Part shown: in pieces, positions 1-8,066 of the stretch
Layout of the letters: every line of letters starts with the position of its first letter
Position numbering within the stretch: the first letter of the stretch is position 1
From: JADLGL01 sp963667605
GTDB taxonomy: Bacteria > Pseudomonadota > Alphaproteobacteria > Rhizobiales > Kaistiaceae
Reading direction: 5' to 3'
Length of the DNA stretch: 64,000 nt
Assembly: GCA_963667605.2 (NCBI GenBank)
Contig: CAXXUZ010000002.1
Location: 461,309-525,308 of the forward strand
Made by a program: the position numbers and the translations under genes
Notes under the pieces: generated by a model
What the model was told of the DNA's origin: nothing
What the model saw: only the letters and a program-made list of their open reading frames with translations
The model's database searches: none

Positions 1-434
1 GCCTCATAGGTGACGTCGATCAGGCGGCGGGCTGCGCGCTTGACTTCGCCCGCGGGATACATCCGGCTTGAATCGCCATGCCAACCATCGACGATCAACG
101 TCACGTCGACATTGACGATATCGCCTTCCCGCAGCGGTTTGGCGCCCGGAATCCCGTGGCAGACCACATGGTTGACCGATGTGCAGGTCGATTTCCAATA
201 GCCGCGATAGCCGAGCGTGGCCGGTATCGCATTGTGATCCAGAGCGAATTCATAGACGAACCGATCGATTTCTGTCGTTGCTAGGCCCGGACGGATCAAG
301 CGGGCGATTTCGTCGAGACACGCGGCGGTCAACGCCCCGGCCCGGCTCATGCTGGCGAAATCAACCTTGGAGTATAATTTGATCTGGCCGCTGTTCCGTT
401 TGGGAACAGTGGCGGCTTCCACATAAGTGACCAT
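1..434 (-). CDS. map: Methionine aminopeptidase type I, N-terminal part (runs off the window edge)
   Basis: Reading the minus strand from the ATG at 434-432 gives 144 codons without a stop. The translation begins MVTYVEAATVPKRNSGQIKL and contains the pita-bread hallmarks YRGYWKSTCTSVNHVVCHGIP and EGDIVNVDVTLIVDGWHGDS. His in NHVVCHG and the two Asp of NVDVTLIVDG fit the substrate-binding and metal-binding positions of type I enzymes. The enzyme removes the initiator methionine from nascent proteins in the cytoplasm. The start is supported by resemblance to rhizobial Map proteins, which begin with a very similar MVTYVEAA segment. The C-terminal half, with the remaining metal ligands, lies outside the window. 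Confidence 0.93.
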   Translation of the reverse strand, partial: MVTYVEAATVPKRNSGQIKLYSKVDFASMSRAGALTAACLDEIARLIRPGLATTEIDRFVYEFALDHNAIPATLGYRGYWKSTCTSVNHVVCHGIPGAKPLREGDIVNVDVTLIVDGWHGDSSRMYPAGEVKRAARRLIDVTYE

Positions 435-540
435 CGCAGTATCTCGGTCTTCGATCGCGGTCCGGTTGGACCATGATCATATCGGAATCGATGCCGAAGG
501 TGGCAACATCTCTGGCTCATTGACCCCGGACGGAGGCAGC

Positions 541-1308
541 ATGAGCGAGGACGTTATTACTGCCGGGCTGGTTGTCATCGGCGACGAAATCCTTTCCGGG
601 CGCACCAAGGACGCCAATATCGGCGCTATCGCCGATTTTCTCACCGACCTTGGCTTGGAACTCCGGGAGGTTCGCGTCGTCGAGGATCGGACAGAAGCGA
701 TCGTCGCCGCGGTCAACGCCTTGCGTTCAGTTTATGGCGAGGTGTTCACGACCGGCGGAATCGGGCCGACCCATGACGATGTCACCGCCGAGGCGATGGC
801 GATCGCCTTTGACGTTCCGCTCGGCGAGAACCCGGAGGCGGTCAAGATGTTGAGCGCCCGTTATGGCCAGGAGGCGCTCACCGAAGCGCGCCGTAGGATG
901 GCTCGGATTCCCGAAGGCGGAGAGCTGATCGCCAATCCGGTGACGGGAGCGCCGGGATTTACCATCGGCAATGTCCATGTTCTGGCCGGCATACCGAAGA
1001 TCATGAAGGCGATGCTGGTCGATCTCGCGCCCCGGCTTGCCAGCGGGCGAAAGCTGCATCTGCGCACCATCCCGGTTCCGGCGGGCGAGGGTGCCTATGC
1101 CGATCAACTCGCTGAGATCCAGCTGAGTTTTCCGAATGTTGCGATCGGCTCCTATCCCAAAATCGCTGCCGATCGGTTCCTCGGCGAAATCGTGCTCCGG
1201 TCGCGGGACGTGACCAGGCTCGAAGAGGCGGTGAGGGCAGTGGAATCAATGCTGGCCGATCTGTTGCCGGGCTTCACACAGGACACGAGTGCAACCAGGG
1301 CGCCTTAG
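541..1308 (+). CDS. CinA-like molybdopterin-binding-domain protein
   Basis: The 255-aa product carries the MoCF/MogA-like fold typical of the CinA N-terminal domain: AGLVVIGDEILSGRTKDAN near the start, then VFTTGGIGPTHDDVTAEA at about residues 70-90 and LAGIPKIMKAM further on. It lacks the C-terminal NMN-deamidase domain of full CinA, as is usual for the short alphaproteobacterial paralogues. I chose the ATG at 541 because a GGAGG ribosome-binding site lies just upstream; an in-frame extension to 427 has no such support. It is divergent from map, with which it shares the intergenic region. The substrate is not known; a nucleotide-pyrophosphatase role like that of CinA is only inference. Confidence 0.88.
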   Translation: MSEDVITAGLVVIGDEILSGRTKDANIGAIADFLTDLGLELREVRVVEDRTEAIVAAVNALRSVYGEVFTTGGIGPTHDDVTAEAMAIAFDVPLGENPEAVKMLSARYGQEALTEARRRMARIPEGGELIANPVTGAPGFTIGNVHVLAGIPKIMKAMLVDLAPRLASGRKLHLRTIPVPAGEGAYADQLAEIQLSFPNVAIGSYPKIAADRFLGEIVLRSRDVTRLEEAVRAVESMLADLLPGFTQDTSATRAP

Positions 1309-1356
1309 CTTGATCTCTCCCTGGCCGAAGCCTAGGCGTTTCGTGCGTGCGTGCGT

Positions 1357-1442
1357 GCGGGCGTGGCGGAACTGGTAGACGCAAGGGACTTAAAATCCCT
1401 TGGGCTTGGCCCGTGCGGGTTCGACTCCCGCCGCCCGCACCA
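1357..1442 (+). tRNA. tRNA-Leu (anticodon TAA)
   Basis: The 86-nt sequence folds as a class II tRNA: acceptor GCGGGCG pairs with CGCCCGC, the loop CTTAAAA sits on a 5-bp AGGGA/TCCCT stem and presents TAA, there is a long variable arm, the T-arm has GGTTCGACTCC, and CCA is encoded. A GTGC microrepeat precedes it. Accessory DNA begins directly downstream, so this tRNA may have been an integration site, but no integrase gene or second attachment copy is visible in the island. Confidence 0.97.
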
Positions 1443-1501
1443 AACTAAAACAAGGAGTTAGGTAGCTTTTCGACTGTAGAACAAGAGGCCAAAAAAACTG
1501 T

Positions 1502-1519
1502 GTGTCCACACAGTGTCCA
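1502..1519. repeat. Inverted repeat arm with two GTGTCCAC motifs (partner at 2530-2547)
   Basis: GTGTCCACA-C-AGTGTCCA at 1502-1519 matches the reverse complement of 2530-2547 at 17 of 18 positions. The arms face each other about 1 kb apart and enclose two small genes and the CCCGTGT array. They could be remnants of element ends or recombinase sites; no function is proven. Confidence 0.5.
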
Positions 1520-1543
1520 CATCAGAAATAAGCTTGTCAGCGC

Positions 1544-1750
1544 GTGAGGCGCTTCCCGGCCCCTTGGAAATCTGTGGAACTTGCTGAATCGTTCTGTATC
1601 CAAGACGCTGGCGGCCAGGCGCTGGCTTATCTTTATTTCCGCGACCGGGAAGGCACCGCCAAAGCGGCCAGTGTCCTGAGCCGTGATGAAGCTCGCCGAA
1701 TCGCCGCCAATATGGCGAAGCTGCCGGAGCTGTTGAGGTCGGACCAGTGA
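1544..1750 (+). CDS. Conserved small hypothetical protein, 68 aa
   Basis: The GTG-started ORF encodes MRRFPAPWKSVELAESFCIQ and ends with a segment rich in DEARRIAANMAKLPEL. I recognise this as a small protein type common in Bradyrhizobium-like genomes (N-terminus RRFPAPW, then a short beta-rich part, then the EARRIA helix). No catalytic motif or membrane segment is visible and the function is unknown. It stands alone behind tRNA-Leu. Confidence 0.6.
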   Translation: MRRFPAPWKSVELAESFCIQDAGGQALAYLYFRDREGTAKAASVLSRDEARRIAANMAKLPELLRSDQ

Positions 1751-1846
1751 GACGCGACCAGCGGCGAGAAGATTTTCTGGCTCGACAAGCTCAACGGCAC
1801 GCTTCAAAATCCAGCAAAACTGCGGCAGCACGGCCTATTTTGCCTA

Positions 1847-2078
1847 CCCGTGTCGTGCGAGGCGAAAAAACCCATCAAAACCACCAAAAACGCTTTTCGC
1901 CTACCCCGTGTTGACCCGTGTTGCCGACGACTCGCAACACGCCCGTGTCGTACCCGTGCCAACATGGCCCAAAACATCAAGCAAACCGCGGCAGCACGCC
2001 CGTGTTGGGCAACCCGTGTCGTGGCCCTCCTTTTACGCAACACGGCACGGCCTCCTCCTATAGGAGGCCTGCCCGTGT
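1847..2078 (+). repeat. Seven dispersed CCCGTGT direct repeats
   Basis: CCCGTGT occurs at 1847, 1905, 1915, 1942, 1999, 2013 and 2072, mostly followed by TG or CG, with shorter CCGTG relatives between. All are in the same orientation in an otherwise non-coding stretch, with irregular spacing (58, 10, 27, 57, 14 and 59 bp). It ends at a hairpin GGCCTCCT...AGGAGGCC at 2048-2070, close to the next gene. Confidence 0.55.
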
Positions 2079-2115
2079 CAAAAGGGCGTGTCAAAGAAGT
2101 GTCAGGGAGGAAGCA

Positions 2116-2421
2116 ATGCAGATGGATCGATATTCGAAATTCGTGCTGACGATTATCGCCGCGGCGCCGATGATCATTGCGGTTGGTCAATTAGGGCCGG
2201 GCTCGGTGGTCGCTCAGAGCGGCTATCTTAACGGCACACCCGTCACCTGCGGCGATATCAGCAGGCCTTGTTATGTCACCAGCTCATTATCCGATCCAGT
2301 GACTGTCCGGTTTGAATTCATGTTGGCCAACGATGGCCAACGCAATAGCGCGGCGGGCGTCCGTCTCTTCGAAGGTGAACGTACATGGGGGCTCCCAGTC
2401 GTTGTGATTAATCAGCCCTAG
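2116..2421 (+). CDS. Small exported or membrane-anchored hypothetical protein
   Basis: The 101-aa product starts MQMDRYSKFVLTIIAAAPMI, a hydrophobic N-terminal segment followed by VVAQS, consistent with a signal peptide or anchor. The rest is a short polar domain with two cysteines (TCGDISRPCY) that could form a disulfide. MDRYxKxVLT-type small exported proteins are widespread in alphaproteobacteria, without known function. The ATG at 2116 has a GGGAGGAAG site ahead of it; a longer in-frame ORF starting at 1918 crosses the repeat array and is not credible. Confidence 0.65.
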   Translation: MQMDRYSKFVLTIIAAAPMIIAVGQLGPGSVVAQSGYLNGTPVTCGDISRPCYVTSSLSDPVTVRFEFMLANDGQRNSAAGVRLFEGERTWGLPVVVINQP

Positions 2422-2529
2422 CCTCCAGGGTTTGGTATTCAGCACCATTGAAAATTGGGGCGTCCTCAGACAGAGGGCTTAACCCGTTCCATGAGAATAG
2501 TTTTTGGGCCCGCTGAGTATGAAAAACAT

Positions 2530-2547
2530 GGACACTCTGTGGACACC
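2530..2547. repeat. Inverted repeat arm, partner of 1502-1519
   Basis: This is the second arm of the 17/18 inverted repeat described at 1502-1519. It lies immediately upstream of the truncated phage-like gene. Confidence 0.5.
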
Positions 2548-2593
2548 AGACATTTGGTGACTAAACCGTTGATATTGCTGCGTTGACGGCTCC

Positions 2594-2832
2594 ATGACAA
2601 GGGACTATCTATCCCTTATGAGCCAAATCGCCGCTTCCGAAGCCGTCTCCTCGTCCCTGCCACGTCGGCCTGGCCGTCCGCCCGGCGCCGTGAACAAGAT
2701 CACCGCCGACGCCAAGGATCTGATCATCAACCGCGGTAAGCCGATCGAGTTTCTTTGCGACGTTTCCCGGGGCCTGAAGATCAGAGTTGGTGCGCAAGGC
2801 GGTCCAAAGCCGGCGACGTTCATGTACCCGAG
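2594..2832 (+). pseudogene. Phage-type small terminase-like protein, truncated by the IS3-family element
   Basis: About 80 codons are host-like before the element begins: a basic proline-rich start (LPRRPGRPPGAVNKITADAK) followed by GKPIEFLCDVSRGLKIRV and ATFMYPS. GRPPGxxNKxT followed by a short helical region resembles small terminase-like and related phage packaging proteins; this is inference from pattern only. The open frame then runs into the IS left end at 2833. The lost C-terminus is not present right of the element, nor beside the second copy. Confidence 0.5.
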
Positions 2833-2918
2833 TGTCCGGCGTCAGCGCCCCTGGGACAGATTGGGCGGATTGAACAAGAGAGGGTTTCTGGCTCATCTTA
2901 ACCCACGAGGGATTGAAG

Positions 2919-3293
2919 ATGAGACGGAACACCAATCACCAGAAAGCATCGGCCGAGAAGGTCGTGAAGGACATCCGGCGGGCGACTCGTCGGCAGTTCG
3001 GCGCCGAAGAGAAGATCCGGATCGTTCTGGAGGGCCTGCGCGGCGAGGACAGTATCGCTGAGCTGTGTCGCCGTGAGGGGATCAACCAGAACCTCTATTA
3101 CCGCTGGTCGAAGGACTTCCTGGAGGCCGGGAAGAAGCGCCTGGCGGGTGACACTGCCCGTGAGGCTACCTCCGATGAGGTCCGGCATCTTCGCAGTGAG
3201 GCACTGGCACTCAAGGAGGCCGTTGCTGACCTGACGCTGGACAACCGTCTACTCAAAAAAAGCATGATCGCGGATGGGGGAGAGGAGGCATGA
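2919..3293 (+). CDS. IS3-family transposase OrfA
   Basis: A 124-aa helix-turn-helix protein of the HTH_Tnp_1 type: RRQFGAEEKIRIVLEGLRGE followed by SIAELCRREGINQNLYYRWS, then a leucine-rich C-terminal coiled coil ending LLKKSM. It binds element ends and acts with OrfB. The ATG at 2919 is preferred to the upstream TTG at 2913. Its stop overlaps the OrfB start. Intact in this copy. Confidence 0.9.
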   Translation: MRRNTNHQKASAEKVVKDIRRATRRQFGAEEKIRIVLEGLRGEDSIAELCRREGINQNLYYRWSKDFLEAGKKRLAGDTAREATSDEVRHLRSEALALKEAVADLTLDNRLLKKSMIADGGEEA

Positions 3294-4270
3294 GGTATCC
3301 ACTATCGGAGAAGCTGGAGATCATCCGGCTGGTTGAGCGATCCCATCTGCCGGCCAAGCGCACGCTGGCGCAGTTGGGCATTCCCCGCACCTCGTTTTAT
3401 CGCTGGTACGACCGCTATCTGACCGGCGGACCGGAGGCCCTGGAGGACCGCCGCTCGCGGCCTGGCCAAGTCTGGAACCGTATCCCCGATGAGGTGAGAG
3501 ACCGGATCGTACAGCTGGCGCTGGACGAGACGGATCTGTCGCCGCGGGAACTGGCTGTCCGGTTCACAGACACAGAGGGCTACTTTGTATCGGAATCCTC
3601 GGTTTATCGACTGCTCAAGGCCCATGATCTGATCACCAGCCCGGCCTTTATCGTCCTCAAGGCGTCCGACGAGTTCCAGGACAAGACCACGGCGCCAAAC
3701 CAGCTCTGGCAGACCGACTTCACTTACCTCAAGGTCATTGATTGGGGCTGGTTCTACCTCTCCACCGTGCTCGACGACTTCTCGCGCACCATTATCGCGT
3801 GGAAGCTCTGCACCACGATGAAGGCCGAGGACGTCACCGATACGCTGGAACTGGCGCTCAAGGCGTCAGGTCGCGATCGGGCAACGGTCATTCACAAGCC
3901 ACGGCTCCTGTCTGACAACGGCTCCAGCTACATCGCCGACGATCTGGCCAAATGGCTCGACGACCGCGATATGGAGCACATTCGCGGCGCTCCCTATCAT
4001 CCGCAAACCCAGGGCAAGATCGAGCGTTGGCATCAAACCCTGAAGAACCGCATCCTTTTGGAAAATTACTATCTGCCTGGCGACTTGGAGACACAGATCG
4101 AGGCCTTCGTCGGCCACTACAATTATCACCGCTACCACGAGAGCCTGGGCAACCTCACGCCGGCCGATGTCTACTTCGGGCGCGGCCAGACCATCCTGTT
4201 GAAAAGAGAAAAGATCAAACAAAAGACGCTACAAACCCGGCGCTTGCAATACCGCAAAACCGCCGCATAA
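3290..4270 (+). CDS. IS3-family transposase OrfB (DDE integrase)
   Basis: A 326-aa protein with an N-terminal HTH region (LAQLGIPRTSFYRWYDRY) and an rve-type catalytic core. The DDE residues fit LWQTDFTYLKV (first D), LLSDNGSSY (second D) and the E of TQGKIERWHQ. Translation probably couples to orfA through the ATGA overlap, instead of the frameshift fusion found in many IS3 elements. Identical in length to the copy at 11642-12622. Confidence 0.95.
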   Translation: MRYPLSEKLEIIRLVERSHLPAKRTLAQLGIPRTSFYRWYDRYLTGGPEALEDRRSRPGQVWNRIPDEVRDRIVQLALDETDLSPRELAVRFTDTEGYFVSESSVYRLLKAHDLITSPAFIVLKASDEFQDKTTAPNQLWQTDFTYLKVIDWGWFYLSTVLDDFSRTIIAWKLCTTMKAEDVTDTLELALKASGRDRATVIHKPRLLSDNGSSYIADDLAKWLDDRDMEHIRGAPYHPQTQGKIERWHQTLKNRILLENYYLPGDLETQIEAFVGHYNYHRYHESLGNLTPADVYFGRGQTILLKREKIKQKTLQTRRLQYRKTAA

Positions 4271-4345
4271 AATGACCAACCAGATGGGCCGAACCCTCTC
4301 TTAAATCAGGCCGCTCATCGGTTCCAAATTACCTGACGACGGACA

Positions 4346-4765
4346 GCCACGAGAGCCGAACGTGGGCGGAGAACCAACTCCAATCGATGGCTTCATCGCT
4401 GGGTCGGTATGTTCGTTTTCGGGCCTGGAAGATAACGACCGCGGGGATGGCGGCATCGACCGCAACATCGCTTCGTCCTTCGGCCAGATTCTTATTGGAG
4501 AGCAGGACATTCAATATCTGTTGGGCACTCCCCAAGAGTTGCTCTTTAGCCCCAACACTATCGTCAACGGAATCTATGTCACCCCTGGGATCATACGCAA
4601 CAGTGAATTCGGGGGGGATCCGGCGGACAACCCACGCGGAAGCTGCGTCAGCGACCATGGCACCCAGTAGCCGGCTGCCGGTTAGCCGATCCCGTGGAAC
4701 GCGGGTTGAAGACACCGCCGCTGCCTGACTGGGCGGTGACGATATATTGTCTCCATTGGACACTT
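4346..4765. other. Inter-element stretch with only weak coding candidates
   Basis: About 420 bp between the IS3 copy and the IS1595-type gene. Overlapping ORFs are open on both strands (a 102-aa plus-strand frame at 4362-4670 starting with GTG and a 144-aa minus-strand frame). The 4362 frame has the more natural codon choice and is followed by a plus-strand terminator, but I recognise neither product and neither has a clear ribosome-binding site. It may be the tail of a larger gene cut by the IS. Confidence 0.3.
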
Positions 4766-4792
4766 GCCGCCCTTCGGGGCGGCTTTTCTTTT
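4766..4792 (+). terminator. Rho-independent terminator
   Basis: GCCGCCC-TTCG-GGGCGGC followed by TTTTCTTTT. The T-tract is on the plus strand, so it would end transcription from the uncharacterised stretch upstream, before the IS1595-type gene. Confidence 0.8.
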
Positions 4793-4860
4793 AGTGGATT
4801 ATAAAGAATGGTTGACATTTCCAGCCAGACTCCCTATATTCCATTGTGTTGAAGGGAGAT

Positions 4861-5835
4861 ATGGTCATGGCGAAGAAAGCACCCGGCAAAGCCCATCGCG
4901 AAGGACTCACCGTCGTTGAGCTGATGGACATGTTCCCGACCGAGGAAGCCGCGACCGAGTGGTTCGAGTCCATCATCTGGCCGGACGGTCGCCATTGCCC
5001 CAAATGCGGATCGGTCCGTACCCGCGAAGCCTCTCACGCGAAGATGCCCTACTGGTGCAGCGACTGCCGGTCCTATTTCAGCATCAAGACCGGCACGGCC
5101 ATGCAGCGGTCGAAAATCCCGCTCCGCAAGTGGGCCATCGCCATCTATCTCTGCCTGACAAACCTCAAGTCGGTTTCGTCCATGAAGCTGCAACGCGACA
5201 TTGGCGTTTCGCAGCCTACCGCATGGTTCATGCTGCATCGTATCCGGCAGGCATGGGCGGTCGAACACGACGATCAGTTTGACGGCCCTGTAGAGGTCGA
5301 TGAGACCTATTTCGGCGGCAAGCGCAAGAATATGAGCAAGGCAAAGCACAAAGAGTTGGCGGGCACCGGGCGCGGCGCAGTCGGCAAGACCGCCGTGGTT
5401 GGTATGAAAGACCGTAACAGCAACATGGTGACAGCCCGTGTTGTTGACGAAACAGATGCCCAGACATTGCAAGGTTTCGTCGGTGATCATGCAGCCGAAG
5501 GCGCGACGGTTTACACCGACGATCACGGTGGATATCAGGGAATGCCTTTCGAGCACGAAACTGTGAAGCACAGCGTCGGCGAATACGATTCCGGGATGGC
5601 CCATACCAACGGGATCGAAAGTTTCTGGGCTCTACTGAAGCGAGGCTATCACGGCACCTACCACCACATGAGCGAGAGGCACCTGAACCGCTATGTCGGC
5701 GAGTTCTCCGGGCGGCACAACGATCGTAGCGCCGACACCATTGACCAGATGGCCCGGATCGCGCAGGGCATGGCCGGGAAGCGGCTTCGCTATAGGGATT
5801 TGATTGCGGACCCCGAAAGCAGTAGCCCTGTGTAA
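4861..5835 (+). CDS. IS1595-family (ISXO2-like) transposase
   Basis: 324 aa from the ATG at 4861, which follows a GAAGGGAG site. An N-terminal zinc ribbon is visible (CPKCGSVRTRE...YWCSDCRSYF), then a short helical region, and a DDE-like core with VEVDETYFGGKRKN, VYTDDHGGYQGM and TNGIESFWALLKRGYHGTYH. This is the ISXO2-like domain architecture. I could not define the inverted repeats, so only the gene is annotated. It lies inside the region bracketed by the two IS3 copies. Confidence 0.92.
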   Translation: MVMAKKAPGKAHREGLTVVELMDMFPTEEAATEWFESIIWPDGRHCPKCGSVRTREASHAKMPYWCSDCRSYFSIKTGTAMQRSKIPLRKWAIAIYLCLTNLKSVSSMKLQRDIGVSQPTAWFMLHRIRQAWAVEHDDQFDGPVEVDETYFGGKRKNMSKAKHKELAGTGRGAVGKTAVVGMKDRNSNMVTARVVDETDAQTLQGFVGDHAAEGATVYTDDHGGYQGMPFEHETVKHSVGEYDSGMAHTNGIESFWALLKRGYHGTYHHMSERHLNRYVGEFSGRHNDRSADTIDQMARIAQGMAGKRLRYRDLIADPESSSPV

Positions 5836-6001
5836 GTAGTAAACCCTTCACGCATTATCGAGATTCCCAAAGGGCAATCCACTCCCACATAGCGGGCTAT
5901 TACTGGCGCACTTCCAATCGGGCCAGCAACCCAATTAGCCGGTGGCGCTCCTAGGAATCCGGCACTAGACAGCTGATCGGTGTCAGTCTCACGCTTCCGA
6001 C
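5836..6001. other. Short non-coding spacer
   Basis: No gene or clear structure seen; it probably contains the right end of the IS1595-type element and the 3' flank of the protease gene. Confidence 0.4.
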
Positions 6002-7130
6002 TTAATCCTCTTGTTCCCATCTTCGCCATAAGAGCTCCTGTTTGACAACCTCCTGTGGTCCGGCCGGGGTTGGAATGATGCTTCGCTCGACTTTAAGATC
6101 CGTCTTGAACACGTCAATACGATTAACTGATTCGATAAACGCTCCTACAATTGGATCCAACTGCGCCTCATTTAGAGGCTTAGATCGGCCTGAGACGAAC
6201 GGGACCAATCGGCCTGAGACGAACGGGACCAATGCCGCCGCCAGTTTAACAATCTGTTCTTCGGTTACACCGGGGTTTCCAAGTGCGATTCCGTGCTGCG
6301 CAAGTAGCTGCATTTGTTGAAGTATCTCTTCCGTTCTCAACGGTTCGCTTGTTACGGGGGCTGTGAGTTTAATTTTCAGTTCCCGAAGCGGATTGAAAAG
6401 TTCGGAAAGCTTCAAATCTCTTTCGTACTGAACGTACAGCTCCCACATTTTAGACTCTAAATCAGCACATGGTATTACAACCTTCAACATAAGGTCCTTT
6501 TGAGACTCTTCTCGATTGATGGGGTGGCCATGAAAGAATAGGTTCGATTTTAGAGTATCAATAAGTTGGACTATCTCATGCTCCTTTGATTCATCCGTGT
6601 GTAACTTTAATAATTTACTTGCCATAAGGCACAACTGGTTGTGGGAGCGTTGCACATTGCCTAGGGCAAGGGGGTGTACCTTATCCGTCATCGCTATAAA
6701 GGCCTGAACCAGTTCGTCTTCATGAGTGATCCCAACCTCTTCCTTAACTAACTTGAAAAACGCCGTCACGTCTTCGACGCTGATGGGTACTAGTTGGCCG
6801 GGTTGCTGTGGATTTTGAGGGTTGAACGCATTAGCAACAGATGGATCTATCGGCCCTAAACAGCCTATCTTGTGCATGATTATTTTATCTGCTCCAAGCG
6901 CAATTAGGGTTGCAGCACTAAAAGCACGATGCGGTACGAGGACCACGAATTCTTCCGTGTATTGTCGAATCAAATTGACAATGCGCCATGGTACCGTTCC
7001 TGATCCACCGTTACTATGAATGAACAGGTCAACACCATTCTTTGCAAGATCGCGGCCCGCCTCTAGGTGTTCGTAAATCAGAGGCACAGGAAAGGGGTTG
7101 AGTGGCCGGTGTCGATGTGGTTCCAGGAAG
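6002..7130 (-). pseudogene. ClpP/SDH-like serine protease, N-terminus removed by an IS5-family insertion
   Basis: Read from about 7130 downward, the frame has the ClpP/crotonase-type pattern of SppA-like and SDH proteases: VDLFIHSNGGSGTVPWRIV (oxyanion-loop GG), VVLVPHRAFSAATLIALGAD (likely nucleophile Ser in FSAAT) and KIIMHKIGCLGPIDPSV. A helical C-terminal half of some 280 residues follows and ends WRRWEQED. The first part of the gene is replaced by IS5-type sequence, so the product lacks its start. The region is visibly more AT-rich than its neighbours, which suggests foreign origin. An 8-residue in-frame duplication (LVPFVSGR twice) comes from a 24-bp tandem repeat. Confidence 0.75.
6185..6232. 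repeat. 24-bp perfect tandem duplication in the protease gene
   Basis: Two adjacent identical 24-bp units (6185-6208 and 6209-6232) inside the coding region; the duplication keeps the frame and doubles the octapeptide LVPFVSGR. Confidence 0.9.
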
Positions 7131-7156
7131 GTTGTTGAGACCGATCTGGAGCCGCC

Positions 7157-8025
7157 ATGTGGACGCCGACCACCCGAGAGCAGCATAGCCGCAAGGCGCT
7201 GCGTTATCAGACTGATGGACGCCGACCACCCGAGAGCAGCATAGCCGCAAGGCGCTGCGTTATCAGACTGATTTGACCGATGCGGAGTGGGTTGTGATCG
7301 AGCCTCATTTGTCTCCGGCTCATGGCACGGGACGGCCCCGGTCATGGCCGATGCGAGAGATCGTCAACGGCATTTTCTACGTGATGCGGGCTGGCTGCCC
7401 TTGGCGCCTGCTGCCAAGCGATTTGCCACCGTGGGGCACGATCTATCGCTGGTTCGCCAAGTTCCGCGACGACGGCCTCCTTGAGAAGATCAATCACTCT
7501 CTGGTCATGGCCGATCGCGAGCGGGTCGGACGCGAGGCCAGCCCGAGCGGCGCGATTATCGACAGCCGGAGCGTCAAGACGACCGAGGCTGGTGGCCCCC
7601 GCGGCTACGATGCGGGCAAGAAGATCAAGGGGCGCAAGCGCCACGCGCTGGTCGACACCGACGGGCGCGGCCTCGTGCTCGAGGCGCATCCGGCGAGTAT
7701 CCAGGACCGCGATGGTGGCGGGCCGCTGCTGTGCGCCTCACGCGGCTCGTTTCCGTTCATCGAGAAGCTCTTTGCCGACAGCGGCTACGCCGGCGAGAAG
7801 GTCGCCACGGCCACCGTGATCGCCGTCGAGATCGTGCGCAAAAGCCCCGATCAGGTCGGCTTCGCCGTCCAACCGCGCCGCTGGGTCGTGGAGCGCTTCT
7901 TCGCCTGGATCAACCGCAACCGGCGACTGGCAAAGGACTTCGAGGCCACCATCGCCTCGGCCCGCGCCTTCCTCTACGCCGCCTCCGTCATGCTCCTCGC
8001 CCGCAGATTGGCCCGAGCCGCATGA
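7157..8025 (+). pseudogene. IS5-family transposase, start region disrupted by a 56-bp tandem duplication
   Basis: Without the duplication the gene would read from the ATG at 7157: MWTPTTREQHSRKALRYQTD then LTDAEWVVIEPHLSPAHGTG, the usual start of this transposase group. The 56-bp duplication shifts the frame, so translation from 7157 soon meets a stop, and the frame that continues is preceded by TGA. The remaining 250 aa could only start at TTG 7273. They contain the DDE_Tnp_1-type core: GAIIDSRSVKTTEAGGPRGYDAGKK, LFADSGYAGEKV, RWVVERFFAWINRNRRLAKDFE. Confidence 0.85.
7161..7272. repeat. 56-bp perfect tandem duplication
   Basis: Units at 7161-7216 and 7217-7272 are identical and adjacent. 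Because 56 is not a multiple of three, the transposase reading frame is broken. Confidence 0.93.
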
Positions 8026-8066
8026 CTTTCGAAACCGACTCTAAGCAATAGGCACTGCCGTTCCCA

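Larger units (their letters stand above)
2833..4345 (+). mobile_element. IS3-family insertion sequence, copy 1 (1513 bp)
   Basis: The ends are TGTCCGGCGTCAG on the left and its near inverted complement CTGACGACGGACA on the right (12 of 13), with the TG...CA termini usual for IS3. The boundaries are fixed by comparison with the inverted copy at 11567-13079, which has exactly the same length. orfA and orfB overlap by ATGA. The bases immediately flanking it (GAG left, GCC right) are not a target duplication, so either recombination or deletion happened after insertion. Confidence 0.92.
7130..8045 (+). mobile_element. IS5-family element (ends approximate)
   Basis: The extent is inferred from the break in the protease gene on the left and the end of the transposase gene on the right. 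Candidate ends are GAGACCGATCTGGA on the left and, reverse complemented, GAGTCGGTTTCGAA on the right (8 of 14), too weak to set exact borders. Confidence 0.6.

Noticed and set aside
2828..4350. Target-site duplication of IS3 copy 1, and by cross-comparison with copy 2
   Set aside because: The flanking bases do not match in either arrangement, so neither simple insertion nor inversion between the copies can be shown.
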